A stretch of DNA of 64,000 bases from an uncultured Mycoplasmatota bacterium (lineage in GTDB: Bacteria > Bacillota_I > Bacilli_A > RF39 > UBA660). The DNA is taken from positions 78,313-142,312 of the forward strand of contig CAMJBC010000002.1 in assembly GCA_946403755.1 (NCBI GenBank), given 5' to 3'. The notes beneath the pieces are model-generated. The model was given only the letters and a program-made list of their open reading frames with translations, ran no database searches and was not told where the DNA came from. This document shows positions 37,642 to 46,893 of the stretch, in pieces (the first letter of the stretch is position 1; every line of letters begins with the position of its first letter). The translations under genes and the position numbers were made by a program.

Positions 37642-38718
37642 ATGGAACCATATAAAGCTAAAAAATTACCTATAGAGTTTACAGTAAATAAAGAATTAAT
37701 TAATTTATTATCTGAAGTAGAAGAGGTATATGGAGAATATAAAGGATATTTAAAAAATATGAATTATGATTATCCATCTTTTCTAGAATGTGCTTTTGTA
37801 AGTGATTTATATTATTCATTTAAAATAGATGGAGCTAAGATAGATAAAGAATACATGTTTCATGCTCCATATATGATTAAAAATAATGATTATATAGAAT
37901 TTAATAATATGAAAAAAGCATTGTTAATTGGAGTTAATGATTCTATTAATAATAATATATCATTAGATACTTTTAATAAAATTAATAAAACTTTATTTAT
38001 GAATTGTAAAAAGAATAATTTAACTAAAGGTAGTGGTAAATTAAGAAAGAGTCAAAATTATATATTAAAACCTGGTATAGCAGGATCTAGTGTATCTTTT
38101 ATACCACCAGTATATAATGAATTAAGTTCTTTAATGAATAATTTAATAAATTATATTAATTTAGAAGGTGAACATCCAATTATATCTTCTATTATTACAC
38201 ATTATCAATTTGAAAAATTACATCCATATATTTCTGGTAATGGAAAGATTGGTAGATTAATAATGCCAATTCAAATATCTTCTAAAAAGAAAGAACCTCC
38301 AATATTATTCTTATCTGAGACACTAGAAAAATTAAAAAACACTTATTTTACTTTATTAAGTGGTGAAGTAGAAGAAGATATAGATAAATTTATTAAGTTT
38401 ATATTACAATCTATTATTGAACAATGTAATTTAAATATTAAGAGAATTAAAAAACTAAATAAAATGTATAAAAATGATTATGAAGAATTTAAAGAAACAA
38501 TCGGAGGTACTACTATTAATAAAGTATATCCATATATATTAAAGAAAGTAGTATTTACCACTAATGATATTGTAGTTGATTGTAAATTACATATAAATTC
38601 TGTTAATAAAGTATTAAATAAAATGGTTGAACATGGATATTTAATAAAGGAAAAGAAAAAAGGTTCTAATAGAGTTACATTTTGTTATAAAAACCTATAT
38701 GAAGTGTTTATGAGTTAA
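37642..38718 (+). CDS. Fic-domain protein (probable AMPylase, class II-like) with C-terminal winged helix
   Basis: Fic proteins transfer AMP or related groups to target side chains. The core motif HPYISGNGKIGR (194-205) keeps the catalytic His and the phosphate-binding Gly/Asn/Arg residues. An N-terminal segment SFKIDG (59-64) fits the class II inhibitory helix (S/T)xxxE(G/N) with Asp replacing Glu. The last 70 residues look like a winged helix (TNDIVVDCKLHINSVNKVLNKM). Length is 358. It has its own GGAGG and follows the large RNA pair; no antitoxin gene is adjacent, as expected if inhibition is internal. Confidence 0.88.
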   Translation: MEPYKAKKLPIEFTVNKELINLLSEVEEVYGEYKGYLKNMNYDYPSFLECAFVSDLYYSFKIDGAKIDKEYMFHAPYMIKNNDYIEFNNMKKALLIGVNDSINNNISLDTFNKINKTLFMNCKKNNLTKGSGKLRKSQNYILKPGIAGSSVSFIPPVYNELSSLMNNLINYINLEGEHPIISSIITHYQFEKLHPYISGNGKIGRLIMPIQISSKKKEPPILFLSETLEKLKNTYFTLLSGEVEEDIDKFIKFILQSIIEQCNLNIKRIKKLNKMYKNDYEEFKETIGGTTINKVYPYILKKVVFTTNDIVVDCKLHINSVNKVLNKMVEHGYLIKEKKKGSNRVTFCYKNLYEVFMS

Positions 38719-38791
38719 TCATAAACATTTTTCTTGAAAAAAATAATAAAATATTGTATTATTATTAGCGTGCTAAAAAAGGGTGATTTTT

Positions 38792-40594
38792 ATGGAAAAA
38801 ATAATAAATTTTGCAGTAGTTGCACATGTTGATGCTGGAAAGAGTACACTTGTAGATGCATTATTAAAACAAGGTGGAGTTTTCAGAGAAAATGAAAACG
38901 TTGTTGATTGTGTAATGGATAGTGGAGATCTTGAAAGAGAAAGAGGAATTACTATCACAGCAAAAAACTGTGCTATTAGATATAAAGACTATAAGATGAA
39001 TATAGTTGATACTCCAGGACATGCAGATTTTTCTAGTGAAATAGAAAGAATTATTAAAACTGTTGATACTGTTGTATTACTTGTTGATTCAGCTGAAGGT
39101 CCTATGCCTCAAACAAGATTTGTTTTAAAAGAAGCATTAAAGAATGGATTAAGACCAATATTATTTATAAATAAAATAGATAAAAAAGATGCTAGAGCAG
39201 AAGAAGTTGTTAATATGACTTTTGACTTATTCTGTGAATTAGGTGCTGATAATGAACAATTAGATTTTAAAATCATTTATGGTATTGCTAAAGAAGGAAT
39301 AGCTAAATATGATGAAAATGATGATAATAAAGATATATTACCATTATTAGATACTATTATTGAAACTACAAAACCTTTTGAAGGAAATGAGAATGATCCA
39401 TTACAATTCCAAATTTCATCATTAGATTATGATGATTATATTGGAAGATTAGGTATTGGTAGAATAAATAAAGGTAAGATTAGTGTAGGACAAATGGTAT
39501 CAATATCTAAAAATGACGGATCTGTATATAAAGAAAAGATTGTTAAATTATTTGTTAATGAAGGTATTAAGAAAAAAGAAGTTCAAACTGCATATTATGG
39601 AGATATAGTTACAATAGCAGGTTGTCCTGAAATATCTATTGGAGATACAATTTGTGATGTTAATCATATTGACCCATTGCCAAGTATTGAAATAGAAAAG
39701 CCAACATTATCTATGAATTTCTTAGTAAACACAAGTCCATTTGCAGGTAAATCAGGTAAATTTGTAACATCTAGACATTTAAGAGATAGATTACATTCAG
39801 AGTTAGAAAGAAATGTAGGTTTAGAAGTAGAAGAATTACCTGGTGGAGATGGATATAAAGTATCTGGACGTGGAGAACTTCATTTATCTATATTAATTGA
39901 AAATATGAGACGTGAGGGTTACGAACTTAGTATTTCAAAACCTGAAGTTATTTTTAAAGAAATAGATGGTGTAAAACAAGAACCATATGAAAAAGTAATA
40001 ATAAATGTTCCTAATGAATATTCTGGTACTATTATTAATGATTTAAGTGAAAGAAAAGGTACTATGGAATTAATGGAACCAGCAGAAGAAAATTATGTTA
40101 GACTTGAATTTTCAGTTCCTACAAGAGGCTTATTAGGATATAGAAGTAGTTTTATTACTAATACTAAAGGTGAAGGTATTATGGTTAGAAGCTTTGATTG
40201 CTATAAACCATATGCTGGAGAAATTAGTGGTAGAAAGAATGGTGCTCTTGTTTCAACTGAAACTGGCCAAACATTTGGATATGCATTATATAACTTATTA
40301 GATAGAGGAACTATGATAGTAGAACCATCTACTGAAGTATATGAAGGTATGATAGTTGGAATTCATAATAAAGAAATAGATTTAAATGTTAATCCATGTA
40401 AAAATAAAGAATTTTCTAATACAAGAAGTAAGAGTAGTGATGAAGCTATTATTCTTCCTAAAGCTAAAACATTTACTTTAGAGGAAGCACTAGAGTTTAT
40501 AGAAAGTGATGAACTTGTAGAAGCTACTCCAGATGCTATTAGATTAAGAAAGAAAATATTAGATCAAAAAGAAAGATTTAGAAGTAATAGATAA
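38792..40594 (+). CDS. typA: Ribosome-associated GTPase TypA/BipA
   Basis: Translational GTPase of the EF-G family that helps 50S assembly and stress adaptation. G motifs are HVDAGKST (G1), RGITI (G2), DTPGHADF (G3) and NKIDKKDA (G4). Domains II, III and V and the BipA-specific C-terminus follow; the total is about 600 residues. I took ATG 38792, spaced correctly from GGGTGA. Confidence 0.95.
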   Translation: MEKIINFAVVAHVDAGKSTLVDALLKQGGVFRENENVVDCVMDSGDLERERGITITAKNCAIRYKDYKMNIVDTPGHADFSSEIERIIKTVDTVVLLVDSAEGPMPQTRFVLKEALKNGLRPILFINKIDKKDARAEEVVNMTFDLFCELGADNEQLDFKIIYGIAKEGIAKYDENDDNKDILPLLDTIIETTKPFEGNENDPLQFQISSLDYDDYIGRLGIGRINKGKISVGQMVSISKNDGSVYKEKIVKLFVNEGIKKKEVQTAYYGDIVTIAGCPEISIGDTICDVNHIDPLPSIEIEKPTLSMNFLVNTSPFAGKSGKFVTSRHLRDRLHSELERNVGLEVEELPGGDGYKVSGRGELHLSILIENMRREGYELSISKPEVIFKEIDGVKQEPYEKVIINVPNEYSGTIINDLSERKGTMELMEPAEENYVRLEFSVPTRGLLGYRSSFITNTKGEGIMVRSFDCYKPYAGEISGRKNGALVSTETGQTFGYALYNLLDRGTMIVEPSTEVYEGMIVGIHNKEIDLNVNPCKNKEFSNTRSKSSDEAIILPKAKTFTLEEALEFIESDELVEATPDAIRLRKKILDQKERFRSNR

Positions 40595-40612
40595 CTTCTA
40601 AATCTTTTTATT
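40572..40612. terminator. Shared terminator between convergent typA and the OapA-like gene
   Basis: Long perfect stem AAGATTTAGAAGT / ACTTCTAAATCTT with T-rich tracts on both strands. Confidence 0.85.
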
Positions 40613-41123
40613 TAAAATTACTAATTATTTTAGCAACTATGAATACTATTTCATCACTGTTCTTAGTTGCATATTTTTTTCCTATAGCTTTACCACCAAC
40701 TGTTAAAGATGATATTAATGAACTAATTACTAAAGTAGTAAGAACTACATTTATAAATAAAGAATTTGCAATATATATAGATAATATTGCTCCACAAGAA
40801 CCACTTATTATTCCACATATATCTCCAATTACATCATTACATATACTAGCTATTCTAGGAGAATTTTTAATTAATTGAACTCCTTCTTTTGAACCTTTTA
40901 TCTTCTTAGCACTTTTAGCATGAAAAGTTGATTCGTTAGCTGTTAATACAGCAGTACCAATTATATCAAATAAAACTCCAAATAGTATAAAGAATATTGT
41001 AATGATAATTAAAACTATTACATTATTGCATCTGTTTATAATGACATTTGATAAGCTACTAAAAATTATAGCTATAAAAAAAGTCATTAAAAATGCTTTA
41101 ATGATCCAATTATCTTTTGACAT
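40608..41123 (-). CDS. OapA-like four-helix membrane protein (CorB/DUF21-related)
   Basis: 171 residues with about four membrane helices (near 9-29, 34-57, 100-122, 127-147). A loop TANESTFHAKSAKKIKG precedes a conserved-looking NDVIGDICG, giving a DxxxD motif (D97, D101). Family knowledge: OapA, the protein partner of OLE RNA, is a short multi-helix membrane protein with an essential DxxxD motif, is encoded right after the OLE RNA, and is connected to Mg2+ tolerance. Here a structured RNA with a strong promoter lies directly upstream in the same direction. GGGAG precedes the ATG. Without the RNA I would only call it a CorB-related membrane protein. Confidence 0.7.
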   Translation of the reverse strand: MSKDNWIIKAFLMTFFIAIIFSSLSNVIINRCNNVIVLIIITIFFILFGVLFDIIGTAVLTANESTFHAKSAKKIKGSKEGVQLIKNSPRIASICNDVIGDICGIISGSCGAILSIYIANSLFINVVLTTLVISSLISSLTVGGKAIGKKYATKNSDEIVFIVAKIISNFK

Positions 41124-41164
41124 TTTAATAACTCCCTAAGTAAAAATTGTATGGAATATTATAA

Positions 41165-41604
41165 ATTAATTTTACGGCTTTGGTCGAGTTGAATTTCTCT
41201 AGTATTTACTCTTGGTTACCCGTAAGCGATTTCTCTTTGAAAATACTAACCATATGTTACCGCGTATGATCACTCGATCACCACTTAGTCCGCACTTCAA
41301 TCCTTATAATAAAGACACACTAGAGGTTTTCCCAAACAAACTTGTACTACTTTTATTCGCTTTTGCAAATTATTTTTCAATTACTATCCCAATAATTCAC
41401 TCACGACATGTACGTTCATATCCTCTGGAATGAAAAAAGGAAGCCGATATATGCCGTTACATCTTTTCCTCATTTCTTAAATCATATATATGCCCCAATC
41501 TGGGCGAATGAAGCAAAATATATAAAGTACCTATTTGTACAATTAATGGATTTTTAGCCCCATCTTCTAGTAGTATGTTTGACTAGCATAGTGCTCCACA
41601 CACA
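41165..41604 (-). ncRNA. Candidate OLE (ornate large extremophilic) RNA
   Basis: A 440-nt stretch clearly richer in G+C than its surroundings, with no convincing protein. It starts at a perfect minus-strand promoter and reads into the OapA-like gene without a terminator. Local stems include GCCC / GGGGC near 41505, TGATC / GATCA near 41270 and a long TAGTATTT / AAATACTA pairing across 41200-41250 that encloses CGGGTAACC. The assignment to OLE rests on genomic context, size and structure; I could not align it to the OLE consensus from memory. The 3' boundary is approximate. Confidence 0.6.
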
Positions 41605-41610
41605 TAAGAA

Positions 41611-41639
41611 ATTATATCACACTTTACATAATTTGTCAA
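41611..41639 (-). promoter_or_regulatory. Promoter of the OLE-like RNA / OapA-like unit
   Basis: Minus strand TTGACA (41634-41639), 17 bases, TATAAT (41611-41616): a perfect consensus promoter, stronger than most in the window. Confidence 0.88.
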
Positions 41640-41761
41640 AAATTTAATATAATACACATAATTTTAAATATTTGTGTTTAATAAATTTAAATAATTAAAA
41701 GATTAACTAATTCATTTAAAATGTGTTATAATCTAATCATGTAAAGAAGGAGAAAGAGATT

Positions 41762-43486
41762 ATGAGCTATATTAAAGAGACTGAAGAATATTTAAAAAAT
41801 GTTCTAAAAGATTGTGGTTATGAAATAGACAATGTTGTCTTGGAGTCATCTCAAAGACGTGATCTTGGTGAATTTCAAATTAATTGCGCTATGAATTTAG
41901 CTAAACAATATGGTAAGAATCCAAGAAAAATAGCACAAGATATAGTTGATCACTTGGATGATAGATTTGTTGATATTAATATAGCTGGTCCTGGCTTTAT
42001 TAATGTAAAAGTAAATGAAAAGAATCTTGTAAATAAAATGAATGAATCAATTAATGATTTTGATAAATTAATTGATAAATGTGAACCTAAGACAATAGTA
42101 ATTGATTATGGTGGCGCTAATGCTGCTAAAGCATTACATGTTGGTCATATGAGATCTGCTAATATTGGTGAATCATTAAAAAGACTTGCAGTAGTATTAG
42201 GAAATAAAGTAATTGGAGATGTTCATTTAGGAGATCTTGGTAGACAATCAGGAATGGTAATTTCTGAAATAAAGAAAAGAAAACCTGATTTATGTTATTT
42301 TGATCCTAATTATAAAGGAGAATATCCTAAATTAGAAATAACTCCAGAAGAATTAGCTGATTATTATCCAACAGCAAGTGCAGCGGCTAAAGAAGATGAA
42401 AATAGATTAGAAGAAGTAAGACAAATAACTGCTTGGGTAGATGAAGGTAAAGAACCATATCTAAGTATGTGGAAAGATATAGTTGAAGTATCTAAAAATG
42501 AAATTAAAAAGACATATGATTTCTTAAACTGTAATTTTGAATTATGGGAAGGAGAAATGAGTTCTTTAAATTATGTAGATGATACCTTAAAAATATTAAA
42601 GCCATTTATGTATGAATCAGAAGGTGCTCAAGTTATAGATGTAGCTAAAGAAGATGATAAGATAGAAATACCACCTCTAATAGTAATTAAAAATGATGGT
42701 GCTACAATATATGCTACTCGTGATTTAGCTACAATATATAGTAGAATGAAAAATAATAATCCTGATGAAATATGGTATGTAGTAGATGCAAGACAAGGTA
42801 TGTATTTTGAACAAGTATTTAGAGCATCATATAAATCTAAATTAGTTCCTGAAAATGTTAATTTAGCACATTATTATTTTGGAACTATGAATGGTAAAGA
42901 TGGTAAACCATTTAAAACAAGAGATGGTGGAGTTCTACAATTAAATGATTTATTATCAATGATAAGAGAAGAATTATCTAAAAAGATGGATAAATATGAA
43001 GATGGTAGTGAAAAAGAAGAAATATTAGATAAACTAACAGTAGCAACTGTAAAATTTGCAGATTTATTACCATTTAGAACAACTGACTATATATTTGATA
43101 TAGAAAAGTTTAGTTCTTTTGAAGGAAAAACTGGACCATATATTTTATATACTATGGTTAGAATAAATTCTATTTTAGAAAAAACTAATATTAATAATAT
43201 TAAGATAGATAAAATATGTAGTGAAACTCAAAGAAGTATTTATATTAAACTATTAGAATTATCTAGAACATTAGAAAAATCTTATAATGAAAAAACATTA
43301 AGTTATATATGTGATTATTTATTTGAAGTATGTAGTTTATTTAATAAATTCTATGGAGAATGTAATATAGTAAATGAAAAAGATGAAAGTATTAAAAACA
43401 ATTATATTTCTATGTTACATTTAATATATAATACATGTACTAAATTATTGGATATTTTAGCTATAAAAGTACCAAATAAGATGTAA
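41762..43486 (+). CDS. argS: Arginyl-tRNA synthetase
   Basis: Class I synthetase for tRNA-Arg. The HIGH-type signature is GGANAAKALHVGHMRSANIGE with HVGH; the second loop is GKPFKTRDGG in place of KMSKS, normal for ArgRS. The N-terminal additional domain (1-105) and the C-terminal anticodon-binding domain are intact; 574 residues. TATAAT at about 41729 lies upstream. It faces away from the OLE-like RNA. Confidence 0.95.
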   Translation: MSYIKETEEYLKNVLKDCGYEIDNVVLESSQRRDLGEFQINCAMNLAKQYGKNPRKIAQDIVDHLDDRFVDINIAGPGFINVKVNEKNLVNKMNESINDFDKLIDKCEPKTIVIDYGGANAAKALHVGHMRSANIGESLKRLAVVLGNKVIGDVHLGDLGRQSGMVISEIKKRKPDLCYFDPNYKGEYPKLEITPEELADYYPTASAAAKEDENRLEEVRQITAWVDEGKEPYLSMWKDIVEVSKNEIKKTYDFLNCNFELWEGEMSSLNYVDDTLKILKPFMYESEGAQVIDVAKEDDKIEIPPLIVIKNDGATIYATRDLATIYSRMKNNNPDEIWYVVDARQGMYFEQVFRASYKSKLVPENVNLAHYYFGTMNGKDGKPFKTRDGGVLQLNDLLSMIREELSKKMDKYEDGSEKEEILDKLTVATVKFADLLPFRTTDYIFDIEKFSSFEGKTGPYILYTMVRINSILEKTNINNIKIDKICSETQRSIYIKLLELSRTLEKSYNEKTLSYICDYLFEVCSLFNKFYGECNIVNEKDESIKNNYISMLHLIYNTCTKLLDILAIKVPNKM

Positions 43487-43489
43487 AAA

Positions 43490-43518
43490 GGATATGTAAA
43501 AAACATATCTTTTTTTTG
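43490..43518 (+). terminator. Terminator after argS
   Basis: GGATATGT / ACATATCT stem with eight T. Confidence 0.8.
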
Positions 43519-43528
43519 AAAAAAACCA

Positions 43529-43557
43529 TTGTATTAATGGTTTTTGTATGCTATAAT
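43529..43557 (+). promoter_or_regulatory. rpsF operon promoter
   Basis: TTGTAT (43529-43534), 17 bases, TATAAT (43552-43557). The region just before it (43521-43545) also forms an AAAACCATT / AATGGTTTT hairpin, a possible second argS terminator. Confidence 0.65.
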
Positions 43558-43563
43558 ACCTTC

Positions 43564-43616
43564 GAACGAAAGTTCCTTGCTTCATTTTATGTGAAGCCGT
43601 TAGACCAAAAGGAGGT
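43564..43616 (+). promoter_or_regulatory. S6:S18-type rpsF leader
   Basis: The leader carries a GCTTCA-ttttatg-TGAAGC hairpin flanked by CCG (in AAGCCGTTAGACC) shortly before GGAGG. A CCG-containing stem ahead of rpsF is the known S6:S18 autoregulatory element that represses the operon when free S6:S18 accumulates. Confidence 0.65.
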
Positions 43617-43622
43617 GTAATA

Positions 43623-43910
43623 ATGAATAAATATGAAATAATGTTTATCGTTAGAGCAGATATCGATGAAGAGACTCAAAAGAAAACAGTTAAAACTTTT
43701 GAAAAAGTTCTTACTGATATGAAATCTAAAATTGAAAGTAACAAAGATATGGGTCAAAAGAAATTAGCTTATCCTATTAACAAACAAGTTAGAGGAAACT
43801 ACTATTTATTTAATGTAGTAGCTACTGCTGAAGCAGTTAAAGAATTTGATCGTAAAGCTAAAATTGATGAAAACATATTAAGACATATCATAATAAGAGA
43901 AGAGGAGTAA
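43623..43910 (+). CDS. rpsF: 30S ribosomal protein S6
   Basis: 95 residues beginning MNKYEIMFIVRADIDEET, with the typical KKLAYPINKQVRGNYYLFNV strand. First gene of rpsF-ssb-rpsR; it pairs with S18 in the ribosome. Confidence 0.96.
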   Translation: MNKYEIMFIVRADIDEETQKKTVKTFEKVLTDMKSKIESNKDMGQKKLAYPINKQVRGNYYLFNVVATAEAVKEFDRKAKIDENILRHIIIREEE

Positions 43911-43914
43911 TAAT

Positions 43915-44385
43915 ATGAATAAAATAATTTTAGTAGGAAGATTAACAAAGGATCCTGAAATTAGAAGTACTAGTGCTGGATTTGCAACTGCTAACTTTAC
44001 AGTAGCTGTTAATAGAAGATATAAGAATAAAGAAGGCGGATATGATGCTGATTTCTTACCTTGTGTAGCTTTCAGAACAACTGCTGAATTTATTGGTAAA
44101 TTCTTCAAAAAAGGAAGTATGATTGGATTAGAAGGAAGCGTTCAAACTAGAAGTTATGATGCTCAAGATGGAACTAAGAGATATGTAACTGAAGTTAATG
44201 TTGAGAATGTTGAATTTGTAGGTGGTAAGAATGAATCTTCTACTTCAGCATCAAGTGGTGATTTTGTAGATGCACCAGCAGATGCTCCAATTGATGATAT
44301 TCCAGAATATGATGTACCAAGTCAAGATCCTTATGAAAATTATGATAAAGAAGTATCACTAAGTGATAATGATTTACCATTTTAA
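43915..44385 (+). CDS. ssb: Single-stranded DNA-binding protein
   Basis: 156 residues: OB fold from MNKIILVGRLTKDPEIR to about 105, an acidic linker and the C-terminal DNDLPF tip that recruits replication and repair partners. Located between rpsF and rpsR, as in other Bacillota. Confidence 0.96.
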   Translation: MNKIILVGRLTKDPEIRSTSAGFATANFTVAVNRRYKNKEGGYDADFLPCVAFRTTAEFIGKFFKKGSMIGLEGSVQTRSYDAQDGTKRYVTEVNVENVEFVGGKNESSTSASSGDFVDAPADAPIDDIPEYDVPSQDPYENYDKEVSLSDNDLPF

Positions 44386-44397
44386 GGAGGAATAATA

Positions 44398-44610
44398 ATG
44401 GCAGAATTTTATAGAAGAAAAAAAGTATGTCAAATGTGCGCAGGTAAAGATGTTGATTATAAAGACGTAATGATTGTTTCTAAATATATTAATGAAAAAG
44501 GAAAGATTTTACCAAGAAGAATGACTGGAGCTTGTGCTAAACATCAAAGACATATAGCTAATCAAATTAAAAGAGCTAGATATATGGCTTTATTACCATA
44601 TACAAAATAA
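44398..44610 (+). CDS. rpsR: 30S ribosomal protein S18
   Basis: 70 residues, basic, with [18 protein letters not shown] (a CxxC pair) and [22 protein letters not shown] core. Last gene of the operon. Confidence 0.95.
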   Translation: MAEFYRRKKVCQMCAGKDVDYKDVMIVSKYINEKGKILPRRMTGACAKHQRHIANQIKRARYMALLPYTK

Positions 44611-44635
44611 TGATAGTGAAAACTATCATTTTTTT
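44609..44635 (+). terminator. Terminator of the rpsF-ssb-rpsR operon
   Basis: AATGATAGT-GAAA-ACTATCATT with six T. Confidence 0.85.
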
Positions 44636-44641
44636 ATGCAT

Positions 44642-44668
44642 AAAAAAAGAAGATATTTATTATCTTCT
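44642..44668 (-). terminator. Terminator of the zinc peptidase gene
   Basis: AGAAGATA / TATCTTCT stem with a T-run on the minus strand. Confidence 0.8.
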
Positions 44669-45325
44669 ATTTCTACTTATTAAGAATAAACGTAATATTT
44701 GTGCAGCTGTAGCTAAGAAACCAGCTACATATGTTAGTGCTGCTGCATTTAATACTTTATTAATTCCATTTTTATCTTTCTTTTCTATAAAACCTAATTG
44801 TTCCAATTGCTTTTTAGCTCTTGCAGAAGCATTATATTCAACTGGCAAAGTAATTAGTTGAAATAATAAGCTCGCTAGCATTAAAAATATGCCTATATAA
44901 ATTAAATCACCAAATTGTAATATAAAACCTAATAATACAACAATTGATGCTACTTTAGACGTAAAATTAACTGTAGGTACCATAGCTGATCTAAATCTTA
45001 AAAATGAATATGCTTCTTTATCTTGAATAGCATGACCACATTCATGAGCAGCTACAGCTACAGAAGCTATTGAATGTTCTTCAAATATTCTATCAGATAA
45101 ATTTATCATTTTAGTTTTAGGATTATAATGATCAGTTAATTCACCATATGTTTTATTAACTTTAACATATGATAGACCATTCATTTCCAATATTTTTCTA
45201 GCTACTTCATATCCAGACATATCAATACTATTCTTAACTTTAGCATATTTTTCATAGTTTGATTTAACACTAGATTGAGCTATTAAAGGCACAATTAATA
45301 TAATTAATATTAATAATATATCCAT
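44660..45325 (-). CDS. Membrane zinc metallopeptidase, YugP family
   Basis: About 221 residues. N-terminal membrane helix (DILLILIILIVPLIAQ), then VAAHECGHAIQ with the HExxH zinc-protease motif, and two further helix pairs in the C-terminal half. This is the YugP/neutral zinc metallopeptidase family of unknown substrate. I chose ATG 45325, 5-6 bases after GGTGAT; earlier TTG/GTG codons are in frame. Confidence 0.88.
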   Translation of the reverse strand: MDILLILIILIVPLIAQSSVKSNYEKYAKVKNSIDMSGYEVARKILEMNGLSYVKVNKTYGELTDHYNPKTKMINLSDRIFEEHSIASVAVAAHECGHAIQDKEAYSFLRFRSAMVPTVNFTSKVASIVVLLGFILQFGDLIYIGIFLMLASLLFQLITLPVEYNASARAKKQLEQLGFIEKKDKNGINKVLNAAALTYVAGFLATAAQILRLFLISRNRR

Positions 45326-45363
45326 GTTCATCACCAATAATATTTTATCATAAAATAAGACAT

Positions 45364-45390
45364 AAAAAAAGAATGCTTAAGCATTCTTTT
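45364..45390 (-). terminator. Terminator of the YfcC-type transporter gene
   Basis: AAGAATGCTTAAGCATTCTT, a perfect palindrome with a T-run on the minus strand. Confidence 0.8.
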
Positions 45391-46831
45391 AATATACATA
45401 TAGTGTAATAATACTTACAATTACTACTAATACAAGTAATGCTAAGATTAGTTTCCAATATTTCTTAACCCATTCTTTATAAGAAATACCAAAGTAACTT
45501 AAACCTAATGCTAACATTGCACTAGTTGGTGCAACAAACATTGTAACACCATAGATACCTTGAGTTAATACAGAAACTGTTTCTTTAGCAACATCCATTC
45601 CAGCAAGTTGTGGAACAGCATAGTTAGCAACATATAGCATATCTACATGTAATGCTGATGCAATAGCAACTGTAATAGTACTAATTAAAATGTTAAATTT
45701 ATCAAATATACCTAGTAAATAACTAGCTAATGTTGGATAGAACATTGTGTTACCAGCAAAATATACAACAGAATAAATAATTACTATTAAAAATGCTGAA
45801 CCTAACATCTTTTTAGCACCATCTGCCATAACTTGGAAGAAGTCTTTAATTCTATAACTTAATCCTATAATTATAGCTGCTATTATACACATAACTGACA
45901 TTTCAGCATAGTACCATTCACCAAAAGCAGAGAATGTACCAAGTAGGTTAGCAAATATAGTAATTTCTTTTAAACCACTATCAACTTTTTCTGCTGTTAA
46001 ATGGAAATATGGAAGTTCAATAGTAAATTTTTCAATTGCATCTTTAAAATTACTAAATACTTTAACTCCAAATGTGTTTTGCCATGATGTGCATCCTAGG
46101 ACTAATAATACAAATAATAGTATGAATACAATAATTATTGGAGCTACAGAATATTTATTTGATTCCTTTTCACCAATAAACATATCATTACTACTTGTTT
46201 TTTCAGTTACTTTACTTCTTTCAGCTTTGATTAAGAAGAAAAATTCAATACCAAGAGCTAAAACAAATAATACTATTTTAGCTACTATTGCATTACTTAA
46301 ATCTCCTTGAACTAATGTATTAATAGTTCCTGCTGTATTGAAACCAGTTGTACTACCAATAGTTCCAATTAAAACAGAACCAAATGTTGCAAGCAATGCT
46401 GTAAATTTATCATAACCCATTGCTAGTAAAATACTAATTATAAATGGGAAGAAGATAAATAATGCAAATCCATAATCAAATACAGATGCGATTGCTGCAA
46501 TAATGAAAGCAGTGCATAGTATAAATGCTAACTCAGAACCTTTAAAGTTTTTAACAATTCTTTCAATCCAAGCTCTATATTTTCCTGTCTTTCCTAGTAC
46601 TTCATATAAAGCACCAACAGATAGAATTAATACAGCTACTTGAATGAAATATTGAAATTCAAAAGATCCAAATAATAATTGCCAAAAATCAAAGAATCCA
46701 ACATTATACATTTCTAAATCTTGAAGACTTCCATTTGTATAATAAGATGCAGAGAATATCCATGTAGCAATTATTACTCCAAGTAGTATAAACATTACTA
46801 TTTTAAATAATCCAGTTTTCTTCATTTCCAT
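45389..46831 (-). CDS. YfcC/DcuC-family membrane transporter
   Basis: 480 residues with about twelve membrane helices and the glycine/serine/asparagine-rich re-entrant stretches typical of the C4-dicarboxylate anaerobic carrier superfamily (GTIGSTTGFNTAGTI and VAPTSAMLALGLSY). Substrates in this group include dicarboxylates and basic amino acids; which one applies cannot be read. AGGAGG-type site before the start; flanked by terminators, so it is monocistronic. Confidence 0.85.
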   Translation of the reverse strand: MEMKKTGLFKIVMFILLGVIIATWIFSASYYTNGSLQDLEMYNVGFFDFWQLLFGSFEFQYFIQVAVLILSVGALYEVLGKTGKYRAWIERIVKNFKGSELAFILCTAFIIAAIASVFDYGFALFIFFPFIISILLAMGYDKFTALLATFGSVLIGTIGSTTGFNTAGTINTLVQGDLSNAIVAKIVLFVLALGIEFFFLIKAERSKVTEKTSSNDMFIGEKESNKYSVAPIIIVFILLFVLLVLGCTSWQNTFGVKVFSNFKDAIEKFTIELPYFHLTAEKVDSGLKEITIFANLLGTFSAFGEWYYAEMSVMCIIAAIIIGLSYRIKDFFQVMADGAKKMLGSAFLIVIIYSVVYFAGNTMFYPTLASYLLGIFDKFNILISTITVAIASALHVDMLYVANYAVPQLAGMDVAKETVSVLTQGIYGVTMFVAPTSAMLALGLSYFGISYKEWVKKYWKLILALLVLVVIVSIITLYVY

Positions 46832-46852
46832 TCCTCCTCAATTAATTATTAT

Positions 46853-46893
46853 ATAAAAAAAAGACTAATAATACAAGTTTTTACTAGTCTTTT
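46853..46893 (-). terminator. Terminator after the dihydrouridine synthase gene
   Basis: AAAGACTA / TAGTCTTT stem with a run of T on the minus strand. Confidence 0.75.

Noticed and set aside
41240..41300. GTTACCGCG resembling a T-box motif upstream of argS
   Set aside because: It is about 500 bases from argS, has no adjacent terminator/antiterminator pair or specifier loop, and the strong promoter and transcript run on the other strand.
41212..41433. 73-codon plus-strand open frame
   Set aside because: It lies antisense inside the OLE-like RNA, lacks a ribosome site and has no family features.
41165..41604. RNase P RNA or tmRNA
   Set aside because: No GAGGAAAGUCC or other RNase P core motif, and no tRNA-like ends or tag reading frame; the context with the DxxxD membrane protein fits OLE better.
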